64,000 bases of DNA from Daucus carota subsp. sativus. Taxonomy: Eukaryota; Streptophyta; Magnoliopsida; Apiales; Apiaceae. The position numbers and the translations under genes were made by a program. The notes below the pieces were generated by a model that saw nothing but the letters and a program-made list of their open reading frames with translations, had not been told where the DNA came from and searched no databases. The stretch spans positions 44,390,689-44,454,688 of the forward strand of contig NC_030381.2 in assembly GCF_001625215.2 (NCBI RefSeq), read 5' to 3'. This document shows positions 9,878 to 22,717 of this stretch, in pieces. Position 1 is the first letter of the stretch. Each line of letters starts with the position of its first letter.

Positions 9878-12800
9878 TTAATAGGTCTGGTGAGGCCAGA
9901 GGTAGAACTCCTGTGATGACAACAAAGGAACGGAAGTTGGAGTTGCTATTGAAGAGAGAGAACCTGGGGTTTCTGAAGTGCTTGCACCGGAGTAGAGATG
10001 ATGGAAGAGGTTCTGATGATACATTGGAGTTGCTGAATCAAATGATAGCCCATATGGTATAGCAGATGCTGGCTGAATAGCAGCAAAGCTGATGCTGTTC
10101 TCACTGTTGCTGCTGCTTTGTTGCTGCTGGCTACTGCTGAAAGATGATTTCTGTTCCGCGTCCAGAGAGAGCTTTAATCGCTTTGATGTGCCACCAACAG
10201 GAAGAGAACTTTTACTAATAGCCTCCACATCATATCGGTTCATCTCGAAATTAGTTACAGCATTGACACCCCTGAACTTGATTGCGGCTATGTCATACGC
10301 CTCAGCTGCTTCTTCCTCAGTAGCTGCACGAAACATTAATTGAATTACTACTAATTGAAGACTAACGTCCTGCAGATAATACCACACTACTTGCAGTAAT
10401 CCTTTTTAATGCTATATATTGTCAACTAGAAGCAGCTGACTCCTGATCATAACAAAGATTTGATTACCCAGTACTTCCCCATAGAAGCTGCGAATTCTTT
10501 AACATCAATAACAAAACAGTTAATATTTCGTTAATGGCTAATTTATTATCACTTACCAAAGGTTCCAAGATAAAGATCTTTATTTCCTGCCACACGACCA
10601 ATTCTTGCTTGCCAGCGTCCTTGCTGATGATGCCTGCACAACATTGCAGTATCCCATTAGTTATTGTCCGAGTCAAAGATCTTTAAATGCAAAGAGTGAT
10701 TTAACTACTGTGAAACTTTAACTCAAAGAAATGGTGGTCTAGTCTATCCCATCTGATCATCAACCGAAAAGTTTAAATACCTCGTTACACCTCTGTATAT
10801 AGATGCTCCCCTTGAGAAACCACTACTTTTCCTGCAAGTTGTAAAAAGACTAGGGTAAGACTTGGTCATAATGTTGTAATGTGTCCACAGTTATAGTACC
10901 AATATGAATGAAAGAAAGACAGACAACTAAGTAAGACCTTCTTAGAGAAGCAATAAACTCTTGTTTAGTAGCATTCTTCATCTCCTCCATTTCTTTACAA
11001 TAAGTTGCCGCCTACACAATGGAAAAATGATATGGAAATGAGGTTAAATGTAAATTACATGCTGAGCAACTTTTGAATAAGATTGCAGAGAGGACAATGG
11101 AAGGGTGTTACAAGAACTAAATAATGTTGTAACTTACAGGAAAGTTGGTGGTAGCAGTAGGACCCCAGTACTTCAAAGCAGCCAAATCATAAGCTCTTGC
11201 TGCTTTATCTTCCTTATCATATCCACCTAAAATCATGTGTTAAACCAAGATTAGATGTGTTCAACAGCAGAGATTATAAAACTAGAAATGCAAGTGAATC
11301 TTACTGTCTTACCTAGATACACTGTCGAAGGGAAAAATCGAGTCCATCAAATTTTGCAGGAGTCAAGAAAACAATCAAAAATTAGTTATATACAAAATGA
11401 TTGGATAGTCAAGGATATGTGAGCAACTGAGGATATATTCCCCAAAATAAAGGCAAGCATAAGCGTGTTAGAGCCAACAAAAAACAATGTTTTATTAATG
11501 TATTTCCATAAACAGATCTACCATGCTCTTCAAGTTTTTAGGAGTTCTTCAATGTCATATTATTCAGATGTGATCAGTATCCCATGTTCTGATCTGAATT
11601 TTATCAGTTGTCATCAACATAGGTATCAGTTACAATCTCTACTACCAAGTTCACCACTGTCATCCACATTGAAGAATCTACTTTTAAATCATCTAAACCA
11701 ACACTTAATGTTACATATTTTTGGGCCATGTTTTAAACCTGGCAACTAACAGTTCCAGTCCCTGATTACATACAGTACTCATTATGCTTCTACAAAACAA
11801 TGTTGCAATCTTCTTTACTATGGAAACAAATTGAGCAACTTTTGTTACCAGGACAAACAAACCCCATATATGTACATTTCACTCCAGTCCTATTTACAAT
11901 TAACCCAACCAAAAATAGAAGGCCTTCCCATAAAAAAATTAATCTGGGTGACTTGGTCAAACCTCATGAGAGAGACTAGGCCAAGAAAGCAAAAGTAAAA
12001 GTTAAAAGCTACCCCTTATAGTACAGAGTTGCAGAAACACTAGTGTACAGACTAGCTGATGTATGTACACAATACATACATACACCTGGGGAGAGAGGAG
12101 GAGGGTAAGATTGATAGATAAGCTCTGATGTGACAAGAAAACATAAGGGTAGGATAAGAATGACTTGTGGACAAACAAATTAACTTGTGGTAGGAGGAAT
12201 AGTGATTAGAGTATGAGGTACAAAGAATAACAATATGTATAGATTCAAGAAAGCAAATACCCAAGCCACACAAAATGACGGCCAACCTGATCAAATCAGT
12301 GAAAGAAATAAGAATTGAACAGAAAGAACAAGTACATATATACCATCAGTTCCATCAATCATCATGTATTTAATTAAAAGTCATGATTTGAAAGCAAGAA
12401 ATTTAAAATTGCCCAGATCACAGAATCCCATTCAAATTATTCTCAATCTCAATGCAATGCCAATGCATGTATTACCTCCCCCCTTCTTTTTAGTCAAACT
12501 TTTACTTCTTTATTTACAAATTAATTGTACATTATTTACTGTAATCCACCACATATGCATGTACTATAAACACTTATAATATGTGTTGCAAACTTACAAT
12601 AGTAATAGAAGTAATATTCTTACTCATAGATAGAGAGACAAAAAATATATACCTTGACGCCCTTTTCGAGCCTGACCTTCTCTTCTACAGCTGTTATCCC
12701 ATAGATGCGCTTCGTATCTTCCCGTCCACCTGTGTCTGCATCCATTGAACATAACATTTTAATTCCGTCACGATAACAGTTTTAAAGTGAGAACAGTTTA

Positions 12801-14028
12801 ACATAATTGTTCAGAACTTTTTAATACGGGGAACAATTATTTTCACGTTAAAACTGTTCTCCACTAATCACGAACTTATCGGAAAATATAATTACATAAA
12901 AATGGAGGAGAGAGGGAGAGTGTACCTAGTAACACCTCTGTAAATAGAAGTTCTCTGCCCAAAAGTATCAGCAATCTTCTTACAATTATTTGCATCTCCC
13001 ACTGCTACGATAGCCTTCTCATTATTTTCATTTTTCTTATTATTATTATTATTATTAACTCCGAGTGACAACACGCCTCCGGAGTTGTTATACACCACCA
13101 ACTCGTTGCGTGACTCAGTGGACTGACTCGGCTGGAACTGAGCAGAGGCCGAGTCATCAACTTCAGAGCCCGAGTTCGTCGAAAAAGCCTGGAAGTTCGC
13201 AGCAAAGCTCTTGAGATCTGAGTTGTCATAGATGTGAGTCAGCGAGGACGAGTCATCCTGAGTTGCGTCAGTCTGTGACTCGGTGTAGTGGTGGTGAATG
13301 TACGAGTCGCCTCCGAGAAAGTCCTCGAGCTTCGGCGGCGGATTCGTCTCGAACGCCGAGAAAATCGACGTCGAATCGCTGTGATCTCGGAGCAATTGAG
13401 TCTGTTGTTGATTGAGATGGAGATACTGGTTCGGTGTTTCTGAATACATTACTTCGACTTTGGGATTAGACCAACCTGTAAATCAAGCAAGTAGGTGGTT
13501 AGTATTTATAAATACGAGCCTCGGCTCGGGCGAGAACAGTGAGAATAATTGTTCGGTTTCGAGAAAAAAACGTATGATGTTTGATAGTAATCCGAAAATA
13601 TACTAAATATTATCTGTAAAACAGAAAGAGGAAAAGAAAAACAAAATGTTAAAAATGATGAGGTGTAGTTAAGGTGTGACATGAGATATATGTTTGTGAA
13701 TGTAACCGATTGTATGTATATACACATGCTTGTGTGTGTGATGATGGAAGCTGAGTGGACTAGTATTTCTCGTCCGTTATTTCCATGACTTGTTTTGTCT
13801 CTTTGTAAGGCGATAGAGATTTGTACGAGAGAGATAGAGAGAGAGAGAGAGAGATGTACCGTTTGCGGGGGAATAGAAATGATCGAAGTTGTAGTAGTGG
13901 TGAGGCTGAGGAGGAGGAGAGTGGTGGTGTTGAGGGGGTTGAGAAGTTCTGAGCATATCCACAGGAGACAGTGAGAATGAAAGCCAATTACTGTTACTAT
14001 TGCTGTTGTTATTATTCCCCGGAGCCAT
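9878..14028 (-). CDS. AIL6: AINTEGUMENTA-like/PLETHORA AP2 transcription factor (AIL6/PLT3-like)
   Basis: Nine exons on the complement, 5' to 3': 14028-13860, 13475-12926, 12735-12653, 11321-11313 (9 nt), 11226-11138, 11011-10938, 10831-10781, 10633-10557, 10323-9878; 1548 nt, 515 aa. It encodes two AP2 DNA-binding repeats: the first about residues 234-300 ([31 protein letters not shown]), a linker, and the second about 334-392 ([30 protein letters not shown]). The N-terminus has NWLSFSLSP and DMLR, then [31 protein letters not shown] and [12 protein letters not shown]. The C-terminus has [12 protein letters not shown] and ends LWPHQTY. These blocks match AIL6/PLT3 (and the close AIL7) better than ANT, BBM or AIL5. 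Known role: nuclear regulators of meristem, lateral-organ and floral growth downstream of auxin. The N-terminal part is rich in Asn, His and Pro runs. The symbol is by similarity; AIL7 is not excluded. Confidence 0.93.
11313..11321 (-). other. 9-nt micro-exon of the AP2 gene
   Basis: On the complement, TGTATCTAG sits between AG (11323-11322) and GT (11312-11311). It joins CAA-G upstream and GT-GGA downstream to give Gln-Val-Tyr-Leu-Gly-Gly in the first AP2 repeat, exactly the sequence conserved in this family. A 9-nt exon here is a known feature of the ANT/AIL lineage. It is flanked by introns of 86 and 1331 nt. Confidence 0.92.
13831..13852. repeat. GA/CT microsatellite in AP2-gene intron 1
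   Basis: A run of GA repeats begins just inside intron 1, about 8 bases past the exon-1 donor; on the sense strand it is a CT-rich tract. It is a likely length-polymorphic site. Confidence 0.7.
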
Positions 14029-15580
14029 TGCTTTGTTTTGTCTTCTTCTTGGTGATTATGTATCCTGGTGAACCACTTAACAAACTGAGCAAAGATTGCT
14101 AAGGGAAATGTAAATATGTTGATGCACTACATGGACATTGCAAAAAGAAGTTGAAAGTTGAGAGCAAGATGGATTGGACAAGGAGGTTGATGTAAGAAAA
14201 GAGGTGTAAATGTGTAATATATAAATAATCTAGATTAGATTGAATGTAAGCAGAGATGTGGAAGAGTAGTCCATTTTAACAGATCCAAAGTGAAGGTAGT
14301 AAAGTAAAAGCAGCAGAGCTCAAAGCTCACAACTAGCTAGCTTCCCGAGAAAAAGAGAGAGAAATGAGTTTGAAAACTTGAAGAAATGAATAGTGTTTAC
14401 ATGGGATAGATATTAGTCTATGGCATGCCGAGATTTTATTAACGTGGATGTGGATGTGTATGTGCGAGTTCACATTAGATAGGATGGGACTGGGAGCAGG
14501 TGGTGGAGTATCGCTGGATGATGAGGAAACCGGTATTACCAATTTACCACCAAGGTATAATCCAAGGAGGAAATTTTTTTGACAAAATTCAAATTTTGGA
14601 TTATTAGTAAAAAAAATGGGAGTATTAATTTTAAAAAATTGATTAATTATTATAAAATAATTAATTGATTATTTTTTGATAAATTAAATTTTCTGACATC
14701 AAAATATATTATTTATTCAATTAGTATATAATATTGTTAATATATGTGTTACTTTAAAAATAAATAACATTCCATAGATCTTTTGTTAAGTTAAGCTGAG
14801 TCCAGCTGCTCAATCAAAAATATGCAATCTATAAAGCATATGTGGTACTGGTGGACAAAATATAATCATGATTCATGCAAATCTATGTGAGTCTTACATG
14901 TATACGATGCACGCGCGTCGAAAATATCCTAGATTTTTGGATCTTATATACTCCTCCACGAGATTTGATCGACTGATTCATGCCAAAAACCGCCATGTAC
15001 GTTTCTATCCTCAACTTATTGGTTCTTTTTTTGCTAAAATTTATTCATGAAAAAAATCGCTATGTTAAAAATTAATATGTTTGTGTCACTGATTTTTATG
15101 TGCGCAACAACAAATCAACATAATAATATTAAAGGATGTTTGGATCGTGAACAAAAATAAATTGAATAGGAATGAGAGCATTCGAAGAATGTCATAAATG
15201 ATGTATAGATGGAAGTGAAGTTAGGATTTCTATTTCATTATACAAAATTGTTAATACGAATACTATGTTTCAATTTTCGACTTTCATTAATCGGATTACT
15301 AAATATGAACCAAATATCTTCTAAAACAGCAACGGGTATACTTTATATATTATAAATATAAAAAAAATTGCCCTTCTTTTATTTTTCTAAAGAAGAGAAG
15401 AATAGATATATCAAGGAGTATTTGGATATCATGTAATTCGATGTAAATGCGTAACAAATAAATTTATTTTTTTGATAAACATGAGAAATACTTGGAATTT
15501 AAAAAAAAATTGATGTGAAGCTTGTGTTGGATGAGTATTTAGTGCATGTCATATACTGGACGTGTATAAATCCAGATTCT

Positions 15581-15904
15581 CTGGCTCTGTCCCAATGAAT
15601 ACTAATTATATACATTGAAATTGAAATTGAATACGAAGACTGAGGAAAAAAAGGATAAAAAATTAGTAAAGTTAGAAGAAAAGTGGATAAAGTGATGGGA
15701 CCTATTTATTTTTAATAATAGATTTGAGATAGTGGAGAAAAATAGTGGATGTAATAATATTTTTATTATTATAAAATGAAGATAGTGGGAGAAAATAGTG
15801 AATGTAATAGTTTTTATATTATGAAAAGTTGTTATTTTGAAAATGTATAAAAATGATGGGATATTTCAAAAAAAAACTGTATAAAAATGAGTGGGACGGA
15901 AGGA
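15581..15904. mobile_element. Decayed Stowaway-like MITE
   Basis: The right end reads AGTGGGACGGAAGGAG, close to the inverted Stowaway terminus. The left end near CTCTGTCCCAATGAATAC is only loosely similar. The interior repeats AGTGGATGTAATAATA and AGTGAATGTAATAG, as in the complement of the intact 59612-59913 element, so it looks like an old relative in the opposite sense. Confidence 0.5.
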
Positions 15905-16007
15905 GAGAATATGTTAATAATTGATCTGATGATCCAAGCTCTCTTTCATCTCTCTTTCATTTTAGGTAATGTAAATTTCATTTACAACAAAATATTGGTT
16001 TGTAATG

Positions 16008-16150
16008 AGCACGGTTGAATAGTTCAAGTGGTTAAGAACTTATCCTCTGTCGTCTCAGGTTATGACTTCAATCATGACTCACCCGAGAATATCTTAGAAC
16101 AAATACTTATTTGTACGATTATAAGTTATATTTGTCAAAAAATATTAGTT
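16008..16150 (+). mobile_element. SINE-like (tRNA-derived) sequence
   Basis: ATAGTTCAAGTGGTTAAG resembles a tRNA-type A box, and AGGTTATGACTTCAATCATG about 40 bases on resembles a degenerate B box. The piece ends near TTTGTCAAAAAA, which could be a decayed tail. Spacing and order fit a tRNA-derived SINE or an old tRNA pseudogene. No target duplication is evident. Confidence 0.4.
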
Positions 16151-16614
16151 TGAAATTGTTGCCTTTCTTTTATTTTTATATTATATATACTTGTAGCTTG
16201 CTAGGTAATTGTTCAATTGAAGATAAATTGAAAATTGAAACGAGTCAATTGATTTATCAATTCGCGATTTATTAACAATTTATAAATCCAAATTTTAAGT
16301 AAATCAGAGTATAATCAAAAAATATGTGAAATATTTTTGAAAACTAATCGAAAGCTAATTAGAATTGTCTTAATTGTTTGACCATTTTTACTCAACCTGT
16401 GATGATAAAAAGAATCATAAATTATTTTTACTCGAAGTATTGATTAATCGAACGACCCCCATCGAACATTATTTAACAATTTGTTAAAACAACTTAATAT
16501 ACAATATCTCGGAGTAGAACAATTTGGGACAGAAAGTCTATCACCCTAGTTCCTTTTAGTCGAGCTCATAAAATAAAATATATAGTGTGTGTATAGAGGG
16601 GTTAGAAAGAGTGA

Positions 16615-17104
16615 AACAAGGTGGCGGAAGATCCGGGCTGGCGGACAATCAACCCTAACTCTCGAATTTGTTTTGTTTAGCTCAGCCTCTCAGCTGCAAG
16701 GCGTTTTTCTTTGACCATCTCATTCACAATTTTATATACTTCTTCTTCTTCTTTTTACCCCGTTTCTCTGCTCACCAGCTACACTTGTCCTCCATGCCGG
16801 GCTCCTGCTTTTACATTTATGTCTGGACGTCTCTTTCTGCATCAATCATCCTGTACAAGACTTCCATGCAACGTTTCAAACATTATCTCTTCAAGTTACC
16901 AAGCCTTTTTTTTATATTTTTTGTTTCGTATAGCACTTATTATTTGTTATATCAAGTTGGTCGGGGACTTGGAACCGCTTAAATTTTAATCTTGGTGCAG
17001 GTTTGATGAGGAGGAAGCACTACTGGCTACAGTGATTGATAAGCCCTCTAGCGTTGTTTCTGAAAACAATATGGCTGTGAATGGTGATGTGAATGATCAA
17101 TAAA
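16615..17104 (+). pseudogene. Possible two-exon gene remnant, unidentified
   Basis: Two short stretches look coding. At about 16610-16672 the frame reads SETRWRKIRAGGQSTLTLEF. After an intron-like stretch ending TTGGTGCAG (acceptor at about 17000), 17001-17101 reads FDEEEALLATVIDKPSSVVS and then ends ...NGDVNDQ-stop. The composition and the clean acceptor suggest the last exons of a former gene or a transposon-captured fragment. I do not recognise the family, no start codon or upstream exon could be assigned, and chance is possible. Confidence 0.3.
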
Positions 17105-17953
17105 AAAACAATGTGTGATGTGTTGAAAGGAAAAAAAATAAAGGGTGTGAAAGGCGGAGAGTCAATACGGTGGTTATCATGCATGTAGTATGCATTTTAT
17201 TATTATTAAACTTAAATATTCAAAATCTGTCGATAAAATTGATAAAAAAAATTATATATATTATTTTAAGATTCGAATTTAATCAATATATTAAATAAAT
17301 TATTAAATTAAACACACACACATATGTATAATCCCATGGTTTAAACTTGGAGCTACTGCCAAAAAACTTATTAATCTTTTCACTGTTTTGCTAATTAAAC
17401 AACAACGTTTTTTAACCAACAAATTTAACCAACAGTCTTTTCAAAAAATTATGCACAAAAGCGGTAAAGCGGTTGATGGACTAAACATGGTTAATGATAA
17501 TGATAGGGCAAACCAAGATAGTCCACGTGGCGCGGAAGATTAATCAGACCAGTATATTATTTAATGATTATCATTAATCAAGCTCCCCGTTAAATTATAT
17601 TGTTCGTTTGTCTAGAAACTAGAACGACGTTCCGAAATTATTAACGAAATCAAATAAATTCATGTAACGATTAGCTTCAATATTTCGTGATCCTTGTGAA
17701 TTTTTGTTTAGTAACGAATTACCGTTGGGATTAAACCTGAAAAAGGTTTACAAAAGTCCCAGTTTTTCATAAATTAATAGTGTACTTTCTTTTAAATATT
17801 TTTTAAATTAAAAGATTTGTAATGTAGAATAGTTATGCTAAATGGAAGCATGAAGTAAGCGAAGGAAACGATTTGCAAGTGCGGGGTAGGAGGATACGGC
17901 GGAAAGCGAGAGTGAGGAGAAACGTTGTCTGCTGTTTAAAATTTTAATTTTAA

Positions 17954-18209
17954 TGTTGTGTTTGGTTGGGGTAATGTAATGAAATGAGTAATAAAACAAA
18001 ATGACATAGTCTTGCATGATAGGTTTTGAAAAAGAATGAGTAAGGGCAAATTTTATATATGATAAGATTTGGGTTGAAAATAGGTATGATAACGAATAGA
18101 GCATCCCTTCACAAAATGAAGTTGATGAATTTATTATACATTCAATTAAATTATAGTTCAGATCTCATTTTATTTTCTCCGTTTTAATTCATCCCAATCA
18201 AACATAACA
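17954..18209. mobile_element. Tourist/Harbinger-like MITE
   Basis: Termini TGTTGTGTTTGGTTGGG and CCCAATCAAACATAACA are inverted repeats with about two mismatches. The element is 256 bp and is flanked by a direct TAA on each side (17951-17953 and 18210-18212), the usual PIF/Harbinger target site. It has no coding capacity. Confidence 0.78.
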
Positions 18210-19166
18210 TAAAAATTTGGCTAGTGTGTGTCCATTAAAATATATTAAGCGTTAAATTTGAGATATTTAACTTATTTTGATTGGTAGAGTTTTTATAAAT
18301 GCAAGTGGTCCACCGTTAAAAAAAGTTAAAATATAAAAAAAATTATGCTTAATATGTGTCCAAGAACAAAATAAAAAAACCGAACTTTAAATTGTTTGTT
18401 TGTATATTGCGTACGGACTGGTGTATAATAAAACAAACGGGCCCACCATGAGACGTGGCCGCTCGTTCTTCTTTTAGTGACATGAAGAAAAATCTATACG
18501 AGCTCGCTACAAAATTTATTATTTTCTTTTCTGCTAATTGCTTCAAAATTTCTCTATTGTAATATGTACGAGGTTTTATTTCTCTAGAAATTAGGTTAGA
18601 AATTTAAAAGTGACTAACTAATAATTATAATAAGGAAATGTTTTTTCCCAACCAAAAGCGAAGAATCAATTAAAATACAAAAATTCAGTCGTACAAATCT
18701 CTAAAATGTCAATTACAATTTGATTCCGAAACAAAAAAACGAGCTAAATAAATATTCGTTTCGTTTGTTTTCAGATCACCTAACATAAAAAAATTTTTAA
18801 TTGTTTAGCCTAAAAAATACTACATCAAATCTCTAGTAATGCAATCTAAATCACATAATAGCATCGCAATTAATCTTTCACATAAAATCATCTATGACCC
18901 AATATTCGAACCATCAGTTACATAAAATGATATCGAGCAACAGTTATAGTCCCCGGAGTAGCAACTGTCCTTAAAATATGAACTATCAATTTTATAATTA
19001 TTTGACTCGACTCGGTTACCGATTTGTTAAATTTGAACTCGATTAATAAGTTATATACAATATTTTAATTATTTCATATTTTTAAAATAAATTGGCTTGA
19101 AACATTAATAATATTTTATATACCAGAGACATATTACGGGTATACGAGCTTCTCATTAATTTTGTA

Positions 19167-19401
19167 CTCCCTCCGTCCCAGCAGGAAGCTTACGTTTACT
19201 GTTTGCACGCATTTTGAGGCTCTTATAAAGTATAGTTCATTAACGTTTTTTTAAATAATTTTTTTTCTGAATAAAAGTTTAAACGTCAAACTTTTTTTCA
19301 CGATTTTTTTCCAGAAAAAACACATTATAGAACTATATTTTATCGGAGTCTCAAAATGCGTGCCGAAAAGTAACGTAAAGAACCTGGTGGGACGGAGGGA
19401 G
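19167..19401. mobile_element. Stowaway MITE, family A copy 1
   Basis: It starts CTCCCTCCGTCCCAGCAGG and ends CCTGGTGGGACGGAGGGAG, with TA on both sides (19165-19166 and 19402-19403). The interior contains GCACGCATTTTGAGGCTCTT, TAAAGTATAGTTCA and GAATAAAAGTTTAAACG. The same blocks occur, in the opposite orientation, in the element at 40209-40442, so both belong to one family. At 235 bp it is non-autonomous. Confidence 0.92.
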
Positions 19402-20500
19402 TATAAAATATTCTATTGAACTTTTGCCAACAGAATATATAAATTCTGGTTCTAATTAATAACAAATGCAAATGATGAACTTGATCAAAATGTGATCATA
19501 TAGCTATAGGCACAACTCACAAGTGCACCTATTTAACTCGATTTCATCCCAAAAAATATGCAGAAAATATGTGTGTTACTTAATATCAAAGGAGTAAATA
19601 ATTTCAAAACGAGATGCAGAAGCTGTGGTTCGTAGCTGTAATACCAAACAAAAAATGAAAAGGGGAAAAAAAAACCAAGTTATTGTTCTTATCTTCCTAG
19701 TAGGTGGCCCCACTACATAGCCTATACTGCTGCCACGAATTTTGTATGCATTTTTATAATTAAATCAGCAATTTATCTATGTTTTAAATAAAGAAGAAGG
19801 ATGAAGAGATCTTTACGGCCCCGTGCAAATGCAATCACTAGCTTTTGACCTTTGACCAAAGTCACGTGCGCGGTATCTTTTGACCCCAAAATTCTCGTCG
19901 ATTCCGGAAGACACGCACGTGCACTCACCACCTCCGCCTACGTTAATATTATTTTTAAATAATCATAAATTAGAGTTGTTATTATATTTACCATTCACAA
20001 CACACACCTGCCACGTTTCTAACAACTTTCCGGTGGGATGGAAGCGTATGGTGTTTCAGCGGTTTCGCTAAACTAATGCTCAGGTATTCAAATTATATTT
20101 TTAAAAGTATTTTAAATAGGTGATATTTTAATTTGAAATGATTATTTTGATGAGGATTAATGACTTGATATCCAAATATAAATAAATGACACGTGAAATT
20201 TGAAAAAAATTTGAAATTTATTTAGGCACCTGATATTTTTTCTTCATAAAATCCATTATTTGGATCGTACACAAATAAATTATTTATCAATATATCAACG
20301 AATATTAATTTAATATATCTTCATCGTACTGGATGCGTGTAGGAGTTTTTCTTGAGAAAGATACCAATTAAGATTGGGCTCTTTAGAAGATACAGGAATT
20401 GGGCTACGGGCAAGTTTGGGCCATATCTTACCAATCACACGTTGATTTGGGTACTTGCCATATTGCTCAAGGTTTACTTTGATTTGGGTACTTGTCATTA

Positions 20501-20734
20501 GAGTTGGACCCTGTAATTTTTGGTATGACACAAAAACGATACGGAAAATTAGTATTTGTATTTGTATTTGGAACACACGACACGAAAAATAAACGAACAC
20601 GAACTACCCGACTGAGATGTCGTGTCGGTTTTATGTTTAACCTTTGGGTTTTGTATTTATTATATATTTATAATAAATATATGTATATTTTCTTTTAAAC
20701 AAATGCATAGTTTATAATATTGAAAGTATAAATG

Positions 20735-20772
<38 letters not shown>

Positions 20773-20985
20773 TCTAATTTTGTAAAATCTAGAAATCTAA
20801 TATTTACATTAATTCATATATTCATTTATATTAATATTTAAATTCGATTTTACACGATATGAGCAGGACACGAAAACGGAAGTACACAACAAGAAAATAT
20901 ACGAACATTAAATGAGTCGGTTTTGTGTGTGATCTTTGAGTACACGACACGAAGGTACACGATGTGTGAGCGAATTGCCAGCTCT
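20501..20985. mobile_element. Small TIR element with CGACACG-type repeats
   Basis: Short termini GAGTTGG and CCAGCTC face each other and are flanked by TA (20499-20500 and 20986-20987). Both halves are rich in ACACGACACGAA-like motifs, and the middle holds an AT microsatellite (about 20738-20770). It appears to have inserted into one unit of an older tandem repeat: ATATTGCTCAAG occurs at about 20460 and again at about 20998. Superfamily is uncertain. Confidence 0.5.
20738..20770. repeat. AT dinucleotide microsatellite
   Basis: An uninterrupted alternating AT run of about 33 bases lies inside the TIR element at 20501-20985. Confidence 0.9.
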
Positions 20986-22383
20986 ACTTACTTGTTATAT
21001 TGCTCAAGATTATAGTCTAACTTATTGTTTTTTTGAAGGAACAGTCTCACTATTTTTAAAAGTAAAACTGACCATGTTAGCTTGAATAACTATTTAAAAA
21101 AAATTCAAAACTGCATTTCTAATTAAAATAAATACAATGCTTAATAATACAGGTTAGTTTTATTCAAAGTTCTACTAGTTTGGCAAAAAATATTTAAAAC
21201 ACAATAAAAATTTGTATTAAATATTCTGGTCGGTATTTGAATCTATGACATTCAAAGGAAACGATAAAATTCAACAGCTGAATATCAAGTAATGAAAGGC
21301 AAAGTGTGACCATTCAACACAAAAGGCAGGTGGTTACGTGATAACATGCGAAATGAACCATTGAACAACCTACACATTTTTAAGATAACTAGATAATCAA
21401 ATGTCGGTTATATAATCTAATGCTCACTTTTATATTGGGCCATACTTATTTACGTGATGCATGTTCTTACAAAATTTAAACTTTAAAAATGAAGAAGGGA
21501 GATATCATTTTTTTCTAAAAAATTATTATCTGGAGTATCCTCTTACACAATTCACCGATAGTTTTAGCATTTTATTATTTATATGTAAACCGTATTTCTT
21601 CATTTTCATTTTTTAAATATTTTTGTTTGATATAATGTCAATTTAGCATGACACAATACTACTACTGTTCTGGTGAGAAATGACCTTTTAAAGAAGCAGT
21701 CAAATTGCACGTTACCTGTAATTTTACCATGTTGAAAATAATCAATAATTTATTTATTACATATTAAAAATCGTCATGTGAAATTTAGCCACACTTAATG
21801 CAATCATAACTGCTATTGATAGTGTTGATTTCAAAAACTACATTGATATTGAAATCTTTTCTTATGGGTAGAACATAAATATGGGCACTTAAATTTTATA
21901 TACTCTTGTTATAAAATTAATGAGTAAATAATCCTTAAAAGGAAAAAAATAAAGACCATGAGATCCTCAACTCAATGAGTAAATAATATTTTATATATTA
22001 TATTTAAACAAAGCTTTTAAGAAATTTTTAAGAAAAAATAAAAAGTGAAAAATTATCAAATATATATCAAAAATATTATGTCTCTTATTTTTTTTAATAA
22101 TTTTACTATTTTTCAAAATATATTTATAAAATATTATTTTTTAACCGGATGCAACTTTGTATATACGATTTGTACTAAATAAAACCCAAAACAATTTTTA
22201 GAAAAAATCTGGAGCTACTTTTGATTGTGTAGGATGTTAATTTTGGTTGCACAAATTTATAAATTTTTTTTCAAAAAATGATATTTTTTATAAACTTCAT
22301 ATAAGAATATTAAGTACTTTTATAAAAAATTAGAAAAATGAGCATATTTTTCAAAATACCCCAAATTATTCTCCTTTTGATTT

Positions 22384-22392
22384 ATATATATA
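22384..22392 (+). promoter_or_regulatory. Possible TATA box of the NET2-like gene
   Basis: TATATATAA lies about 330 bp upstream of the NET2-like start codon, followed by a TC-rich leader. It is plausible by position and motif, but AT-rich surroundings make chance matches common. Confidence 0.35.
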
Positions 22393-22717
22393 AGGTAACG
22401 TGATAAAGTCTGGTAATTGAGCATAATATATTACAAGGGTCCCTTGCATTAGTTTGGTAGGAAGATGAAACAGCCAACCATGTACTTTATGATGGCGATG
22501 TAGTGGCCTTCACATTCATTTTCTCATTCTTCCATTAGCTTTAAACCCCAGCTCTGCTGTATCTACTTCATCTGCCTTAACAAAGTCACTTTGTTTCTAA
22601 TATTTTGTACCCTACTTTAACAGATTGGATCTCCTCAGCTGATCATGCACATAAATATTCACAACTATTGATTGATAGAGAGGAAGAATTAGAAGATATA
22701 ATACAGAGGATCAAGAG

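Larger units (their letters stand above)
14029..16614. other. AIL promoter region and decayed repeats
   Basis: The first few hundred bases are the 5' UTR and promoter of the minus-strand AP2 gene; TATATAAATA near 14219-14228 is a possible TATA-like element on the gene strand (TATTTATATA), weakly supported. Further on lie low-complexity AT DNA, a decayed Stowaway-like copy at about 15581-15904 ending GGGACGGAAGGAG, and a SINE-like piece. No coding sequence is supported. Confidence 0.5.
17105..22717. other. Gene-poor, repeat-rich intergenic region
   Basis: Apart from the elements listed separately (17954-18209, 19167-19401, 20501-20985 and the AT microsatellite), I see only AT-rich DNA. Open frames at 17838-18104, 18349-18546 and 19880-20071 lack protein-like features. 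The last few hundred bases are the promoter and 5' UTR of the NET2-like gene. Confidence 0.6.

Noticed and set aside
9841..10343. Two plus-strand open frames over the AP2 gene
   Set aside because: They are antisense to the last AP2 exon, whose complement reads the conserved AIL C-terminus.
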